This document shows, one piece after another, positions 30,877-39,852 of a DNA stretch of 64,000 bases. The notes below the pieces were generated by a model. That model searched no databases, was not told the DNA's origin, and worked only from the letters and a program-made list of their open reading frames with translations. Position numbers and translations under genes: made by a program. Each line of letters opens with the position of its first letter. Position 1 is the first letter of the stretch. This DNA comes from Paraburkholderia humisilvae (GTDB taxonomy: Bacteria > Pseudomonadota > Gammaproteobacteria > Burkholderiales > Burkholderiaceae): positions 1 to 64,000 of the forward strand of contig NZ_CADIKH010000029.1 in NCBI RefSeq assembly GCF_902859855.1, read 5' to 3'.

Positions 30877-31479
30877 ATGATCAAGCTGATCGTTGGGCTC
30901 GGCAATCCGGGCGCCGAATATTCCGCGACGCGGCACAACGCCGGCTTCTGGCTCGTCGATCAACTCGCGCGCGAAGCCGGCGCGATATTGCGCGACGAAC
31001 GGCGCTTTCACGGGTTCTATGCGAAGGCGCGTCTGCACGGCGAAGAGGTGCATCTGCTCGAGCCGCAAACGTATATGAACCGTTCTGGCCAATCGGTCGT
31101 CGCCCTCGCGCACTTCTTCAAGATCCTGCCGGACCAGATTCTCGTCGCGCACGATGAGCTCGATCTGCCGCCGGGCACCGTCAAGCTGAAGCTCGGCGGC
31201 GGCAGCGGCGGCCACAACGGGCTAAAGGACATCTCCGCGCATCTGACCACGCCTCAATACTGGCGCTTGCGTATTGGCATCGGTCACCCGCGCGACCTGA
31301 TTCCGGAAACCGCGCGTGCCGGCGCGAAACCCGATGTCGCGAACTTCGTATTGAAGCCACCGCGCAAGGAAGAGCAGGATGTCATCGATGCGTCGATCGA
31401 GCGAGCGCTCGCGGTGATGCCGCAAGTCGTCAAAGGCGAACTCGAACGCGCGATGATGCAATTGCATCGCAACGGTTAG
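30877..31479 (+). CDS. pth: Pth, peptidyl-tRNA hydrolase
   Basis: Cleaves peptidyl-tRNA released by premature termination. The 200-residue protein has IVGLGNPGAEYSATRHNAGFW with catalytic His20, the QTYMNRSG loop, Asp93 in AHDELDLPPG, and KLGGGSGGHNGLKDI. The stop codon overlaps a GTG triplet of the following hisC frame. Usual neighbour of rplY. Confidence 0.97.
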   Translation: MIKLIVGLGNPGAEYSATRHNAGFWLVDQLAREAGAILRDERRFHGFYAKARLHGEEVHLLEPQTYMNRSGQSVVALAHFFKILPDQILVAHDELDLPPGTVKLKLGGGSGGHNGLKDISAHLTTPQYWRLRIGIGHPRDLIPETARAGAKPDVANFVLKPPRKEEQDVIDASIERALAVMPQVVKGELERAMMQLHRNG

Positions 31480-31532
31480 TGCACGACGCGCATCCCACGA
31501 ACCCACGTGGTCGCGCGATGCACATGATGATT

Positions 31533-31539
31533 GAGGAGG
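31533..31539 (+). promoter_or_regulatory. Strong Shine-Dalgarno that defines a TTG start for hisC
   Basis: GAGGAGG, a near-full anti-Shine-Dalgarno match, sits five bases before the TTG at 31545. The in-frame GTG at 31479 and ATGs at 31518 and 31524 lack such a site, so this element argues for a TTG start. Confidence 0.7.
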
Positions 31540-31544
31540 CCCGC

Positions 31545-32624
31545 TTGAGCCGCTACTGGAGCGACATCGTTCACCGCCTGACGCCGTATGTTCCCGGCGA
31601 GCAACCCGCGCTCGCGCATCCGGTGAAGCTGAATACCAATGAGAATCCGTACCCGCCATCGCCCGCGGTTCAAGCGGCGATTCACGATGAGCTCGGCGGT
31701 ACGGGCGAGTCGTTGCGGCGCTATCCGGACCCCACCGCACGCAAGCTGCGCGAGACGGTTGCCGCCTATCACGGGCTCGCCGTCGAGCAGGTGTTTGCTG
31801 GCAACGGCTCTGATGAAGTGCTCGCGATGGCGTTCCAGGCGCTGCTCAAGCACGATCGCCCGCTGCTGTTTCCGGACATTACCTATAGCTTCTATCCGAC
31901 GTATGCACGGCTGTACGACATCGACTATCGTACCGTACCGCTCGACGATGCATTTGTGATCCGTATCGACAATTACTCGGTGCCGAACGGCGGCATCGTG
32001 ATACCGAATCCGAATGCGCCGACCGGTCATGCATTGCCGCTCGCCGAGATCGAACAGATCGTCGCCGCCAATCCGGACTCGGTTGTCGTGATCGATGAAG
32101 CGTACGTCGACTTCGGCGCGCAATCCGCGATCTCGCTGATCGGCCGATATCCGAATCTGTTGGTCGTGCAAACGGTATCGAAGTCGCGTTCGCTCGCGGG
32201 CATGCGCGTCGGCTTCGCGTTCGGCGACGCCGCCTTGATCGACGCGCTGGTGCGCGTGAAGGACAGCTTCAACTCGTATCCGCTCGATCGCATCGCACAG
32301 GTCGCCGTCACCGCTGCCTATACGGACGACGCATGGTTCCGCGACAGTTGCGCGAAGGTGATCGCAAGCCGCGAACGGCTGTCAGCAGGATTGACCGCGC
32401 TCGGCTTTGATGTCGTGCCATCGGCGGCGAACTTCGTGTTTGCGCGCCACGATGGTTACGATGCCGCGGCGCTCAGTGCCAAGCTTAGGGAAAGGGAAAT
32501 TTTCGTACGTCACTTCAGGTTGCCGCGTATCGATCAGCATTTGCGCATCACAATTGGGACCGATGCCGAATGTGACACGCTGCTCGCCGCGTTGCACGCG
32601 TTGCTTGACGGTGAAGGCCGTTAG
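31545..32624 (+). CDS. hisC: HisC, histidinol-phosphate aminotransferase (TTG start)
   Basis: PLP-dependent class I/II aminotransferase of histidine synthesis. From the TTG start the protein has 359 residues and opens (M)SRYWSDIVHRLTPYVPGEQ, as I remember for Burkholderia HisC. It contains LNTNENPYPPSP, YPDPTARKLRE, the NPNAPTGHALP loop, DEAYVDF and the PLP Lys in VSKSRSLAGMRVG. It is not in a his operon here; it follows pth. It could serve as a second HisC copy or act on aromatic 2-oxo acids, as related enzymes do. Confidence 0.92.
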   Translation: MSRYWSDIVHRLTPYVPGEQPALAHPVKLNTNENPYPPSPAVQAAIHDELGGTGESLRRYPDPTARKLRETVAAYHGLAVEQVFAGNGSDEVLAMAFQALLKHDRPLLFPDITYSFYPTYARLYDIDYRTVPLDDAFVIRIDNYSVPNGGIVIPNPNAPTGHALPLAEIEQIVAANPDSVVVIDEAYVDFGAQSAISLIGRYPNLLVVQTVSKSRSLAGMRVGFAFGDAALIDALVRVKDSFNSYPLDRIAQVAVTAAYTDDAWFRDSCAKVIASRERLSAGLTALGFDVVPSAANFVFARHDGYDAAALSAKLREREIFVRHFRLPRIDQHLRITIGTDAECDTLLAALHALLDGEGR

Positions 32625-32663
32625 CAGCGCGTTCCGCGTGACGCGGCGACAGGACTCAAGCGC

Positions 32664-32921
32664 TCAAGCGCCCTTCGCCGCCTGCAGCGCGCGGTACTTG
32701 ACCATCAACTGTTCCGGCGTTTCCGCGTGCTGCGGGTCACGTGGAATGCACTCGACCGGACACACCTGCTGACATTGCGGCTCGTCGAAATGACCGACGC
32801 ACTCGGTGCACTTCTTCGGGTCGATCACGTAGATTTCCGGGCCCATTGAGATCGCGTCATTCGGGCACTCGGGCTCGCAGACGTCGCAGTTGATGCACTC
32901 GTCGGTAATCATCAGGGCCAT
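32664..32921 (-). CDS. YfhL-type 2[4Fe-4S] ferredoxin
   Basis: An 85-residue ferredoxin with two clusters: CINCDVCEPECP near the N-terminus, then CTECVGHFDEPQCQQVCPVEC, where an eight-residue insert separates cysteines as in the YfhL/alternative ferredoxin group. The ATG at 32921 (MALMITDECINCD) is the conserved start; four extra residues are possible from 32933. It converges on hisC. I recall this gene lying next to coaD in related genomes; here 5.4 kb of glycan genes lie between them. Confidence 0.95.
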   Translation of the reverse strand: MALMITDECINCDVCEPECPNDAISMGPEIYVIDPKKCTECVGHFDEPQCQQVCPVECIPRDPQHAETPEQLMVKYRALQAAKGA

Positions 32922-33004
32922 GCTGCCACCCACTTCTCTGGAAACAACAACATATTATAGCTTTCCAGCCTTCCGCGCGGACGTGCTGTAGCGACGCGAT
33001 CGAG

Positions 33005-33100
33005 TTACAGCGGCATGGTGACGAGTGAGACGACGAGCGGCAGCACGCTCGAAAGGAAATTGAAGATCGCTTCTCTCGTCAGGCCGGGGCTTGAATGCAC
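33005..33100 (-). pseudogene. Remnant of a Wzx-type polysaccharide flippase N-terminus
   Basis: About 31 codons (GTG at 33100) end in a TAA right after LTREAIFNFLSSVLPLVVSL then VTMPL. The pattern resembles the first TM helix of MATE/Wzx-type flippases, whose next residue is normally Tyr (VPLYLHLIG). Sequence beyond the stop (LDRVATARPRG...) is unlike a flippase, so the gene is cut, not just interrupted. It lies 43 bases after the Wzy-like gene stop on the same strand, where a flippase would be expected. Identification rests on one short segment and is tentative. Confidence 0.5.
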
Positions 33101-33143
33101 GCCCGACGCTCTTGTCGACCGGCTTTGCCGCGTTGTTGTTAAA

Positions 33144-34658
33144 TCAACCCTTGTACGGCCATGCGGGTATGCGCCTCTGGCGTTTGGTCGTTTCAAGCAG
33201 TGACACCGTGAGGCTCGCCGTCTCGCCGGACACCCTGGGCGGTGGGTCGCCGTGCCCGACGCCGTTGACGCGCTCAACCGACGCTACCCTGCGCGCGGTG
33301 AGCGACAGCGCGGTCGCCGCAGCGGCGAACACATAAAAATTCGATCCGAGGTTGAACATCGTGCCGGCGATCGAACACATGATCAGCGCTGCGAACATGC
33401 TCTGCCGCATCGCATGGCAGACCATGCGATTAAGCAGCGGCGCCTGCGTCGGGATCCGCGCGGCGAGGCAGTTCCACGCGAACACGCCGAACAGCACGCC
33501 CCCGGCAAAGCCGAGGTTCGAAAGCAGCGCGAGGACAAAGCTGGAGGTCCGCGCGCTACCGAGCCCGATGCCAAAGCCATAGGTATCGATGATATTGGTG
33601 AGCGCCTGCTGGTTCCATGCGCCGCGTTCGCGCCCCGAATCGCTGTCAGCCTTGGCAAGAACCGTATCGCTGAAAAAGTTGGTCACCGATTCGAGAAGGC
33701 CCGGTTTGAATACCAGGCTGAACAGCAGCGCAAGGATCGCGAGACACCCCACGGTGGCGAACAAATACCCTTTTCTCGCGCGGCTTCGCGGGGAAATCCG
33801 GTCGTCACGGCTGCACACCAGCACCATCAGGTACGCGGCCATTCCGACATACGCGGTGGTCGAGGTGGACAACATGATCAGCACGGCCGACGCGAAGGCA
33901 ATCAGGCCGGTGACGCGCGGTCGGTAACCGAACAGCCACATGTTGGCCGTAAACGCGAACAGTTGCATCGTGAAACCGGCAAACGTGGATGCCTCGGTGA
34001 ATGTCCCGGTAATACGCCGAAGCCCGCCCACCTCTTCGCCGTCGTGAACCGTGTAGCCCGCAGTCTTGATCCAGCTCAGCGCGTTCACGCCGGCGGCGCC
34101 CGACACCATATCGACGACACCCGCGAGCACGTTCAACCCGGCGAGCACGAGCATGGCTTGCGCCAGATGCCGGTAGCCATCCTTCCTCGCGAGAAAAATC
34201 GTCATGCAGCAGTAAATCGCCACGTCGCTGACGAAATACACGGACTGCGTGAGGTTGCCGGACACCGGGGCAAGCGGTACGGGCCCCACCGCGTTGGGAT
34301 CGGCGGCGTCGTGGCTGATCGCGAACACGTTGGTCGCGCCCGCGAACGCGCGCGGCAGGAACCACGCGCCCACCAGCGCCACGATGGTCAGGCACAGCAG
34401 CGGAAAACCCGGGCTGCCGGGCGCCAGCGGCCGCCACAATCCCGCCGGGCCGCCCATGTTGAACGCGCGGATGAAAAGGAAAATCAGAAACAGCGTTTCG
34501 GGAGGAATGGCCATGCCACCCAATGCCGGCAGCGCAAGCGTGGCCGCGCACGAGAACAGCCAACTTACGATGAGAATGTAAACGGTCCAGCGGGAATCGA
34601 CGTTCAGCGCGAGCACGCCCAACACGAGCACGATCACGGCGAATACCTGAATTTCCAT
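33144..34658 (-). CDS. Wzy/WaaL-like O-antigen polymerase or ligase family membrane protein
   Basis: A 504-residue protein with about 11-12 hydrophobic segments and a large loop region before the C-terminal third. Motifs typical of the polymerase/ligase family are GLRRITGTFTEASTFAGF (mid protein) and DSGRERGAWNQQALTNIIDT then YGFGIGLGSARTSS, with the Arg-rich loop and GxGxGS segment. It would join glycan repeat units in the periplasm or transfer glycan to an acceptor. GAAGGAT lies 11 bases before the ATG. Substrate unknown. Downstream of the GT-C gene and upstream of the flippase remnant on the same strand. Confidence 0.75.
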   Translation of the reverse strand: MEIQVFAVIVLVLGVLALNVDSRWTVYILIVSWLFSCAATLALPALGGMAIPPETLFLIFLFIRAFNMGGPAGLWRPLAPGSPGFPLLCLTIVALVGAWFLPRAFAGATNVFAISHDAADPNAVGPVPLAPVSGNLTQSVYFVSDVAIYCCMTIFLARKDGYRHLAQAMLVLAGLNVLAGVVDMVSGAAGVNALSWIKTAGYTVHDGEEVGGLRRITGTFTEASTFAGFTMQLFAFTANMWLFGYRPRVTGLIAFASAVLIMLSTSTTAYVGMAAYLMVLVCSRDDRISPRSRARKGYLFATVGCLAILALLFSLVFKPGLLESVTNFFSDTVLAKADSDSGRERGAWNQQALTNIIDTYGFGIGLGSARTSSFVLALLSNLGFAGGVLFGVFAWNCLAARIPTQAPLLNRMVCHAMRQSMFAALIMCSIAGTMFNLGSNFYVFAAAATALSLTARRVASVERVNGVGHGDPPPRVSGETASLTVSLLETTKRQRRIPAWPYKG

Positions 34659-34886
34659 GTTTGTCGATCCTTCGTAGACGCTATCCCCGGTAATCGTTTA
34701 TATCGCCGGCCGGGTCCGGCTGCCATCTGGATTAATCACTGTTGGTGCGTTGCATAACAAAGCGCTCGCCCCAAAAGAACCGCATGATGCAACACGCGCT
34801 TTGCATGCCATCCGGTCGAACGAAATACGACGGAAAAAAAAGAATGGCGGTGAGCCGTCTGGTTTCGATGGCGGCGTGATCAATCG

Positions 34887-34907
34887 CGCCTTTCCTGATG
34901 AAAGGCG
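34887..34907 (-). terminator. Hairpin after the GT-C-like gene
   Basis: Perfect 8-bp stem CGCCTTTC/GAAAGGCG with a five-base loop, nine bases after the stop of the GT-C-like gene on the minus strand. No U-tract adjoins it. The remaining spacer to the Wzy-like start (34659-34886) contains a run of eight A (34834-34841), read as T8 in this transcript direction, but no other feature I can name. Confidence 0.45.
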
Positions 34908-34915
34908 ACGGGGTA

Positions 34916-36598
34916 CTACGCTGGCCGCCTGAGCTGCAAAAGCGTGTCCGAACAACCGGAGCTGTCACATGCGCTGGAGTTCGCGTTCACGTCCGAAGGG
35001 CACGGAACGTATCGTCCGGGCTGAAAGATCGACAGCAGGTAATCCCTCATGCCCGGGTCGAAAATCGGCTGATACACGGTTGCAGGCAACCCTCCGCCAG
35101 AACCGAACGAAAACGCGACGGGAAACGACCCGTCGAGGTAACGCTTGAGGTCCCCGCGCGTTGCGAATGACGTGAAATCGATCACGCACGCATGGGCATG
35201 ACGACCAGCGACGGCCTTCCTGAAATCCGCCACGCTGTCGGGCTTCGAGTACGGGCCCGTACGAATCTCGACGACCGCTGCATGTCCCGGATAGTAGAGA
35301 CGCGCTTCATCATCCACGGTCTCGGCGACGCGGGGCGGCCGCCGCAATGTCACGATCAGGTCGGCGTCCGTCGCGGGGCTGTGATAGCGCTGCAACGCGG
35401 CAACCGGTGACGTATACCCGTTTGCCAGCGCTTCCTTCAGCATCGGCAGCAATGCCCCGCCCGAATACGCGACCGCGTCGGACAGGGCCGCCAGCACGGC
35501 GAGCAGGCCGTAGATCAGCGCCGCCCGGGCCGGCATCCTGGACGTCGGGATGCGGGTCCGCAAGCCGACCAGCCCAGCGACGACAAACGTCAGCCCATAG
35601 CTGAGCGTTCGGGGGTCATACAGGTCGTACTGGGTCCGCAAACGTAGACAGAACGCAAGCAGCAGAAAGCCCGCGCCCATGAAGGCCAGCAACCGTGCTT
35701 CGGGCGCGTCTGATTCGCCCGCGCTTCCGTCCTTCGATCGCTCCAACCAATATTTCCGGGTCAGCCACAACAGCACCGACACCGAAACGCCCAGAATCAC
35801 CACTTCCTTCGCGAATTGCCGAACGAATCGGAACACCAGGAAACCGGGCGTCTCCGGCGCGGGGAGGCGCGGCATGCCCGTGGCCATGCCGGTCAGCACC
35901 GTATTGAACTTCAGGTAAGCCGCGAAGAACAGCGCCGCGACGACAAACGCGGGCAATGTCCTGAGCGCGGTGCGCCAGCCATACGCTAGCCACACGCACA
36001 AAAATACCACCCCCGCGAAAGGCGCGAAAAAGTAGCGCGACGACACACCCACGAGCAGGAAGAACGTCAGCAGTGCGATTGCGCCATAGGGATAGGGCGC
36101 GTCGCGCCGATGCGCGCGCGAGAGCGCGAACAAGGTTCCGCAACAGGCGAGCAGAAACAGATTCTCGGACCACGTGTACAGAAACAGGCCGATCGTGAAC
36201 GGGTTGACGATCACGAACGTGGGCACCAGCGCGTTGCGGAACGTGCCTCTGAGCAACACGAATGCGAAGAACAGCAGGATCACGTTCGTGACCTTGCTGC
36301 TCAGCATCAGACTCGCCATGTCGGCGGAAGGCGCGGTCAGCGCGAGTGCAAGCGGATAACCGCACGGAAACATCGCGAAATACGAGCCGGCGATGGAACA
36401 CCCTTCCCCGCGCTTGATCGATTGCGCGAGTAGCAGGTAGTTCCACGAGTCGTGCGTCAGGAAGCCGAATGCCGCCGCGAACGCCGCGCCCGAAGCCAGC
36501 ACGACGAATATCGCCAGCATGTACGCGGATTTCGTCGAGTACCAGCATGCTCTGGACTTTTCGTCCAGCGGTCGCGAGTCCAGTTGAGCCGTTCGCAT
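34916..36598 (-). CDS. GT-C-like polytopic membrane protein, probable glycosyltransferase
   Basis: A 560-residue protein: about 11 TM segments to residue 385, then a soluble C-terminal domain of about 175 residues with several Cys at the end. After TM1 comes FLTHDSWNYLLLAQSIKRGE then FPCGYPLALAL. This resembles GT-C enzymes of the ArnT/PMT group, where an acidic residue of the first periplasmic loop (here Asp50) is catalytic. The ATG at 36598 has GGAG 12 bases upstream; the frame stays open to 36937, but that extension reads through the divergent promoter region and is low-complexity. I cannot name the sugar or acceptor. Divergent from the acyltransferase. Confidence 0.65.
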   Translation of the reverse strand: MRTAQLDSRPLDEKSRACWYSTKSAYMLAIFVVLASGAAFAAAFGFLTHDSWNYLLLAQSIKRGEGCSIAGSYFAMFPCGYPLALALTAPSADMASLMLSSKVTNVILLFFAFVLLRGTFRNALVPTFVIVNPFTIGLFLYTWSENLFLLACCGTLFALSRAHRRDAPYPYGAIALLTFFLLVGVSSRYFFAPFAGVVFLCVWLAYGWRTALRTLPAFVVAALFFAAYLKFNTVLTGMATGMPRLPAPETPGFLVFRFVRQFAKEVVILGVSVSVLLWLTRKYWLERSKDGSAGESDAPEARLLAFMGAGFLLLAFCLRLRTQYDLYDPRTLSYGLTFVVAGLVGLRTRIPTSRMPARAALIYGLLAVLAALSDAVAYSGGALLPMLKEALANGYTSPVAALQRYHSPATDADLIVTLRRPPRVAETVDDEARLYYPGHAAVVEIRTGPYSKPDSVADFRKAVAGRHAHACVIDFTSFATRGDLKRYLDGSFPVAFSFGSGGGLPATVYQPIFDPGMRDYLLSIFQPGRYVPCPSDVNANSSACDSSGCSDTLLQLRRPA

Positions 36599-36918
36599 CG
36601 TTGCGTGAATCTCCAGTTTTGGCGACTCGTTTATATCGCACGCGCAGCATGAATTTAGTGCGACGGAGCACATTCCCCGGCAACGCCTTGCGCGATGCAC
36701 GCGCGCGGCTTCGGGTACTACGTTCGCCATCCCACAGACCGGCGACGTGCCCGCTTCTACAGTCGCTCGCATCGACCGCGTTCGCGGCGCGGGCCGCACG
36801 GGCTTGCGCGGTTCGCGTGCTGGCACGGGATCGTCATGCGTTTTTCGCGCGAACGGACTTGCGGCCGGCACACGACGCAGCACGCGAAGCCGGTCACGGT
36901 CATCGGGAGACTCCGGAA
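36599..36918. other. Divergent 320-base spacer in the glycan locus
   Basis: Separates the GT-C-like gene (minus) from the acyltransferase gene (plus). It must hold promoters for both, but I see no convincing -35/-10 pair, operator or repeat. Open frames cross it on both strands, yet their translations are Arg-rich and low-complexity, as expected of GC-rich non-coding DNA. Confidence 0.5.
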
Positions 36919-38076
36919 ATGCCAGCTTCCAGTCCACGCACTCGCATGCCGATCGCGCCCGCCGTTTCCGTTTCGCTGGATCTGCTGCGCTTCGCGCTTG
37001 CGGTGATCGTCGCGATCGTGCACCTGACGCAGCGCTATTTTCAGAATGCGTGGCCGGACCTGACTAGCGTCGGGATCGTCGCGGTCGGCGGCTTCTTCGT
37101 GCTGAGCGGCTATACGATCCGCTCGTTCTCACCGTCCGTCGCCGAATTCGACGCGCGCCGCTTTTTCATCGACCGTGCGACACGACTCCTGTCCGTGACG
37201 CTGCTCGCACTCGTGGCGACGCTCGCGCTCGACACGTATTCATCCACCGTCGCGCCCGCATGGTACAACCACAATTGGGGGGCGCAGGCGGACCATCCGG
37301 TGCTGCGCATCGCGGCAAATGTACTGCTCCTGAACCAGGTGTGGAGCCTCGACGTGTCGCCGCTGTCAAACTCTCCGTTCTGGAGCCTTTGCTACGAGGC
37401 GGGTTTCTACGCGATCTGGGGCGCGCTGCTCTTTTGCAGACGCACCGGCCGCACACTGCTGATCCCAATCGCGGTCGCGCTGCTGTACGGGCCTAATGTG
37501 ATCGTGATGCTGCCGTTCTGGCTGACGGGCGTGCTGATCCACGACCGGTTCGTGACGCCGCCGTCGCGGCGCGGCGCGATTGTCGCGCTGCTCGTATCGC
37601 TGATGGCTGCACTGGCGATAGCGGCGTCATACAAGCGGATGAGTCCCGCGCTGAACCGGGGGCTCGATGCGATCTTCCTGCCGATCGGCTGCCCGCACCA
37701 CGTGCAGGCAACGCTCATCGGCGGCTGCCTGCTGTTCGTGTGCGTGCTCGTTGCGCTGTTTGCCGCGCTTGCGCTCGCGGGACCGCGGCTGCATCCCGGC
37801 GCGCGGCTCGTCGCGTTCGCACGCAAGCTCGGCGACGCGACGTTTCCGCTGTATCTGCTGCATTTTCCGCTGCTCGTCGCCATCGGTGCGACACGCCAGG
37901 GACAGCCTTTGTCGACTGCCGGCAAGCTGATCGTGCTTGTTGTGCTCATCGCGCTCGCGTTCGCGGTCGTGCCGCTCGGGCATCGCCTGAAGAATGCGAT
38001 GCGTGCACTGGCGAAACGCGACGCGACGACTGCGCCGGTGCGCGGCGTCGCCGGCGCGGACGACGTGATTCGCTGA
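36919..38076 (+). CDS. OafA-type acyltransferase 3 family protein
   Basis: A 385-residue integral membrane protein of the Acyl_transf_3 family, which O-acetylates surface glycans or lipids. Features are LDLLRFALAVIVAIVHL (with the family His), GFFVLSGYTIRSF, FIDRATRLL (RxxR motif), SPFWSLCYEAGFYAIWG and LYLLHFPLLVAIG. About ten TM segments; no SGNH domain is fused. The ATG at 36919 follows GGAGACTCCGGAA; the ATG at 36946 is an alternative. It may decorate the product of the divergent Wzy/GT-C genes. Confidence 0.88.
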   Translation: MPASSPRTRMPIAPAVSVSLDLLRFALAVIVAIVHLTQRYFQNAWPDLTSVGIVAVGGFFVLSGYTIRSFSPSVAEFDARRFFIDRATRLLSVTLLALVATLALDTYSSTVAPAWYNHNWGAQADHPVLRIAANVLLLNQVWSLDVSPLSNSPFWSLCYEAGFYAIWGALLFCRRTGRTLLIPIAVALLYGPNVIVMLPFWLTGVLIHDRFVTPPSRRGAIVALLVSLMAALAIAASYKRMSPALNRGLDAIFLPIGCPHHVQATLIGGCLLFVCVLVALFAALALAGPRLHPGARLVAFARKLGDATFPLYLLHFPLLVAIGATRQGQPLSTAGKLIVLVVLIALAFAVVPLGHRLKNAMRALAKRDATTAPVRGVAGADDVIR

Positions 38077-38101
38077 CGCGCCGCGCGCCGGCGCCTAGGT
38101 G

Positions 38102-38128
38102 GCTTTGCCGGGCAATGGCCGGCAAAGC
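38102..38128. terminator. Convergent hairpin between the acyltransferase gene and coaD
   Basis: Perfect 10-bp stem GCTTTGCCGG/CCGGCAAAGC with a seven-base loop, 25 bases after the acyltransferase stop. No U-tract follows. The remaining 195 bases to coaD hold nothing I recognise. Confidence 0.55.
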
Positions 38129-38323
38129 AATCTACGCCCTTCGCTCGTCAATCGGAAATGCTTGAAAGTCTGTCTGGACAGTGCACTTCAAAATTAATCA
38201 GGAACGCAAATTGATGCACGCGTCGATAACCCCCAGGGCCATACCTGACTCACCACGCGCCGGCCGGCGGCAGCTCGACGCACCACCGGCTTCATCTTGC
38301 GTAAAGGGAATAGTTTGCGCGTG

Positions 38324-38830
38324 TTACGGCTGGTTCGCCTGCTGCGCCTGGTTTGCTGCGACTTTATCCTGCAGGCGCTTTTCCACCGACGGAAACACGA
38401 ACTTGCTGACATCGCCGCCCAGTTGCGCGATCTCCCGCACGATCGTCCCCGAAATGAACTGGTACTGATCGGACGGCGTCATAAACATGGTCTCGACGTC
38501 CGGCAGCAGATAGCGGTTCATGCCCGCCATCTGGAACTCGTACTCGAAATCCGACACCGCGCGCAAACCGCGCACGATCACCCGGGCGTTATTGCTGCGC
38601 ACGAAGTCCTTCAGCAACCCCTTGAAGCTCGCGACCTGCACGTTGGGGTAGTGGCCAAGCACCTCTCGCGCGATATCCAGGCGTTCGTCCAGCGTGAAGA
38701 ACGGCCTTTTGTTGCGGCTGTCGGCGACGCCCACCACCAGCGTGTCGAAGATGCTCGACGCACGGCGCACGAGGTCTTCATGACCGCGCGTCAGCGGATC
38801 GAACGTTCCCGGGTACACGGCGACTACCAT
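38324..38830 (-). CDS. coaD: CoaD, phosphopantetheine adenylyltransferase
   Basis: Fourth step of CoA synthesis: 4'-phosphopantetheine + ATP to dephospho-CoA + PPi. The 168-residue nucleotidyltransferase has AVYPGTFDPLTRGHEDLV with the TxGH motif (His17), GLRAVSDFEYEFQMAGMNR and the ISGTIVREIA loop. The Gln/Ala-rich C-terminus is not part of the core. rsmD lies upstream on the same strand, 134 bases away. Confidence 0.97.
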   Translation of the reverse strand: MVVAVYPGTFDPLTRGHEDLVRRASSIFDTLVVGVADSRNKRPFFTLDERLDIAREVLGHYPNVQVASFKGLLKDFVRSNNARVIVRGLRAVSDFEYEFQMAGMNRYLLPDVETMFMTPSDQYQFISGTIVREIAQLGGDVSKFVFPSVEKRLQDKVAANQAQQANQP

Positions 38831-38964
38831 GGACTTCTCCTCTCTTCCGTCAAACTAAAAGTGCGCCGTGCCGGCGCCACGCCGCGATGCGATTCACCCG
38901 CAAGGCGCGACTCCCGGCTGCAGCGCGTGACGGCCGTTATCCGGCACTTGTAATGGAACGCGCA

Positions 38965-39582
38965 TTATTCATCATTTTCGCGTTGCAGCAAATGATAATG
39001 GACCGCGCCGGCCTTACCCTGCCGGACGATCGTCCATCCTGCGAGCGCCGGTATCGGTTCGATGTCGAGCGCAGCGCCCGCTTCGACATACAGCAACCCG
39101 CCTGCCGCGACGAGCGGCGCCGCAAGTTCGAGCGCGCGGTCGAGCAGGTTCTCGCCGAACGGCGGATCGAGGAAAACCACGTCGAACGAACCGGGGGCAA
39201 GGCCTGCGGCAAGCCGTAGCGCGTCCGCCTCGGCGACTTCGATCGCGCGCGCGGCGAGTTTCGCCTGGTTTGCCCGCAGTTGTGCGGCGGCGCGCGCGTT
39301 GCGCTCGACCATCAGCACGCGCGCGGCGCCGCGCGACGCGGCTTCGAAACCGAGTGCGCCGCTCCCGGCAAAGAGATCGAGACAACGCTGACCGTCAAGA
39401 CGCTGGCCAAGCCAGTTGAAGAGGGTTCCGCGTACACGGTCAGGCGTCGGTCGTAGACCATCGAGGTCGATAACCGGCAGCGGCGTGCGCTTCCAGTCAC
39501 CGCCAATGATGCGGATCGTATGTGCGTAGCCGCGTCCGGGCGGCGGCGCGCTGCGCGCGCGGGATGAGGAAAGACGGGACAT
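38965..39582 (-). CDS. rsmD: RsmD, 16S rRNA (guanine966-N2)-methyltransferase
   Basis: SAM-dependent methyltransferase of the small subunit. The 205 residues contain IRIIGGDWKRTPLPV, LRPTPDRVRGTLFNWLG, the SAM motif CLDLFAGSGALGFEAASRG and the catalytic DPPF motif (VVFLDPPFGENLLD). The ATG at 39582 gives the family length; the longer frame to 39795 is unconserved. Followed by coaD, a common pairing; divergent from ftsY. Confidence 0.95.
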   Translation of the reverse strand: MSRLSSSRARSAPPPGRGYAHTIRIIGGDWKRTPLPVIDLDGLRPTPDRVRGTLFNWLGQRLDGQRCLDLFAGSGALGFEAASRGAARVLMVERNARAAAQLRANQAKLAARAIEVAEADALRLAAGLAPGSFDVVFLDPPFGENLLDRALELAAPLVAAGGLLYVEAGAALDIEPIPALAGWTIVRQGKAGAVHYHLLQRENDE

Positions 39583-39852
39583 GTCAATCGGCGTAGCTGA
39601 ACGGATACGGGCGGCGCACTGCGCGCCGCCCGGAGCGCCCACGTTACCACACGGGTGGCCGACGTCTCGCCGCGCCGCGAGTGCGGGCGACGCCTGATAA
39701 AATGTCAGCCTTGCGCTTGCGGCTTCCACGCAACCTGCCCGCAGTTTCCCCATTCGTGACCTTCGCGCTGTGGCCTTTGTCGTTATGGCCCGCATTTAAG
39801 CTTTGCGACCTTCGCCGGCAAAACCCGGCGCGTCTCTTCAACACGCCAGCAC

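Noticed and set aside
33252..34757. 501-codon plus-strand frame opposite the Wzy-like gene
   Set aside because: Charged low-complexity shadow; the minus strand encodes a coherent polytopic membrane protein.
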